A stretch of 64,000 nt of DNA from Mycosynbacter sp964593465 (GTDB lineage Bacteria; Patescibacteriota; Saccharimonadia; Saccharimonadales; Saccharimonadaceae). Under the pieces are notes generated by a model. It worked only from the letters and a program-made list of their open reading frames with translations, was not told the origin of the DNA and did not search any database. Where the stretch lies: contig CAZQJY010000005.1 of NCBI GenBank assembly GCA_964593465.1, positions 10,091 through 74,090 of the forward strand, given 5' to 3'. Below, piece by piece: positions 63,031 through 64,000 of this stretch; positions within the stretch are counted from its first letter, which is position 1, and every line of letters begins with the position of its first letter. A program made the position numbers and the translations under genes.

Positions 63031-64000
63031 TTAATCCTTCTTTTCGCTCAAGGCTCCTGGTGCCATATAGAACCAGCTCTCTGGCTTATCATCGTATTTA
63101 CCAGCCAAGATATCAGCCGCGTCTTTGATGGTGTCTTCGAGCTTGACATAGACACCCTTATTGCCAGTAAACTGCTCGGCCACGTGGAACGGCTGCGCAA
63201 AGAAGCGCTGCAAGCGGCGAGCACGGTTGACGGTTTGCTTTTGCTCGTCTGACAATTCTTCCATACCAAGGATGGCAATGATATCTTGCAGGTCTTTGTA
63301 TTCCTGGAGGACACGCTGCACTTCACGCGCAACTTTGTAGTGCTCATCACCAACAACCTCTGGATCAAGCGAGTTGCTAGTGCTATCGAGCACGTCGACC
63401 GCAGGGTAAATACCGATTTCAGTCAACGCACGGTTCATCACGATGGTCGCATCGAGGTGAGCGAAGGTCGTGGCTGGCGCTGGGTCGGTGAAGTCGTCCG
63501 CTGGCACATAGACAGCTTGGACAGAGGTAATCGAACCGTTCTTGGTACTCGTAATTCGCTCTTGCAGCGCACCCATTTCTTGTTGCAGGTTTGGCTGATA
63601 ACCTACTGCACTTGGCAAACGACCAAGGAGGGCAGAGACCTCTGCACCGGCTTGGGTGTAGCGGAAGATATTGTCGACGAAGAGCAGGACATCTTTGCCT
63701 TCGTCGCGGAAGGCTTCTGCCATCGCGAGACCTGAGAGAGCAACACGAAGACGTGCTCCCGGTGGTTCGTTCATCTGACCAAACACGAGCGAGGTCTTGT
63801 CGAGCACGCCGCTGTCTGCCAGCTCTTCGTAGAGGTCTTTGCCTTCACGCGTACGCTCGCCGACACCCGCAAACACAGAGTTACCCTTGTGGTATTCGGC
63901 GATGTTGTTGATGAGTTCCTGAATCAGGACGGTTTTACCGACACCCGCACCAGCGAAGAGGCCAGCTTTACCACCCTTTGCAAGTGGTGCGATAAGGTCG
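63031..64000 (-). CDS. atpD: F1F0 ATP synthase beta subunit, 5' end outside window
   Basis: The C-terminal 323 codons are present; the gene continues past the right edge. P-loop GAGVGKTVL close to the edge, GERTREG, VDNIFRYTQAG, DEHYKVAREVQRVLQEYKDLQDIIAILG. Catalytic subunit. Its stop abuts the atpC start. Confidence 0.97.
   Translation of the reverse strand, partial: DLIAPLAKGGKAGLFAGAGVGKTVLIQELINNIAEYHKGNSVFAGVGERTREGKDLYEELADSGVLDKTSLVFGQMNEPPGARLRVALSGLAMAEAFRDEGKDVLLFVDNIFRYTQAGAEVSALLGRLPSAVGYQPNLQQEMGALQERITSTKNGSITSVQAVYVPADDFTDPAPATTFAHLDATIVMNRALTEIGIYPAVDVLDSTSNSLDPEVVGDEHYKVAREVQRVLQEYKDLQDIIAILGMEELSDEQKQTVNRARRLQRFFAQPFHVAEQFTGNKGVYVKLEDTIKDAADILAGKYDDKPESWFYMAPGALSEKKD

Noticed and set aside
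1..64000. TGA recoded to glycine as in some CPR lineages
   Set aside because: Several genes end cleanly at TGA with a proper downstream start (for example the cupredoxin gene at 1487-1489), and no gene needs TGA read-through.
1..64000. CRISPR arrays, insertion sequences, prophage or integrative elements
   Set aside because: No spaced direct repeats, transposase, integrase or phage structural genes were seen; the orphan cassettes show no terminal repeats that I could find.

Overview
The window looks like a chromosome segment from a member of the Candidate Phyla Radiation (Patescibacteria), most likely a Saccharibacterium (TM7). I infer this from the tight gene packing, many genes with a -10 box only 6-7 nt before the start codon, a dispersed L11/L1/L10-L12 ribosomal cluster, several informational proteins lacking the zinc or Fe-S cysteines usual in their families, and many proteins of no recognisable family. 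TGA is an ordinary stop. I saw no CRISPR array, insertion sequence or prophage. The class assignment is inference; no rRNA gene is present.

Layout. 1-2.2 kb: copper operon (CsoR-type repressor, cupredoxin, P-type ATPase) under a visible operator. 2.2-4 kb: tRNA-Thr, CAP-domain protein, YajQ, L33. 3.9-8.9 kb: glycogen/starch operon (GT4, GH57, GH15, unknown). 9-18.2 kb: MscS channel, DsbA-like protein, alpha/beta hydrolases, tRNA-Trp, methyltransferase, P-loop protein, metallopeptidase, histidine kinase, GT2. 18.2-24 kb: secE-nusG, L11, L1, interrupted by unrelated minus-strand genes. 24-27.5 kb: dTMP synthesis (Nudix, thyA, folA, dcd, tmk). 28.3-32.9 kb: four ATP-grasp ligases and a retropepsin-like protein (rimB-rimK pair plus three). 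33-40.9 kb: L10 leader, rplJ-rplL, dnaX-dnaB, membrane glycosyltransferase-like protein, ybaB-recR. 41-50 kb: DHH phosphoesterase, cysS, AI-2E transporter, tgt, TrmA-like methylase, hydrolase. 50.3-53.6 kb: UvrD helicase-nuclease. 53.6-56.5 kb: an unassigned structured RNA, a deviant tRNA, dus and unknowns. 57.2-61.6 kb: dabA-dabB, an energy-coupled inorganic-carbon uptake pair. 62.6-64 kb: atpC and the 3' part of atpD.

Scattered among these are at least seven short orphan genes (20592-20987, 34946-35557, 46410-46703, 48215-48598, 54026-54211, 61694-61831, 61993-62484). Most are markedly richer in G+C than their neighbours. Each has its own leader and Shine-Dalgarno-like site and a GC-rich hairpin behind it, whereas many housekeeping genes here look leaderless. 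They are the most distinctive unexplained pattern in the window.

Together the genes suggest a small fermentative cell with a storage or scavenged alpha-glucan route, its own dTMP synthesis, an F-type ATPase and, unexpectedly, a DabAB inorganic-carbon pump.
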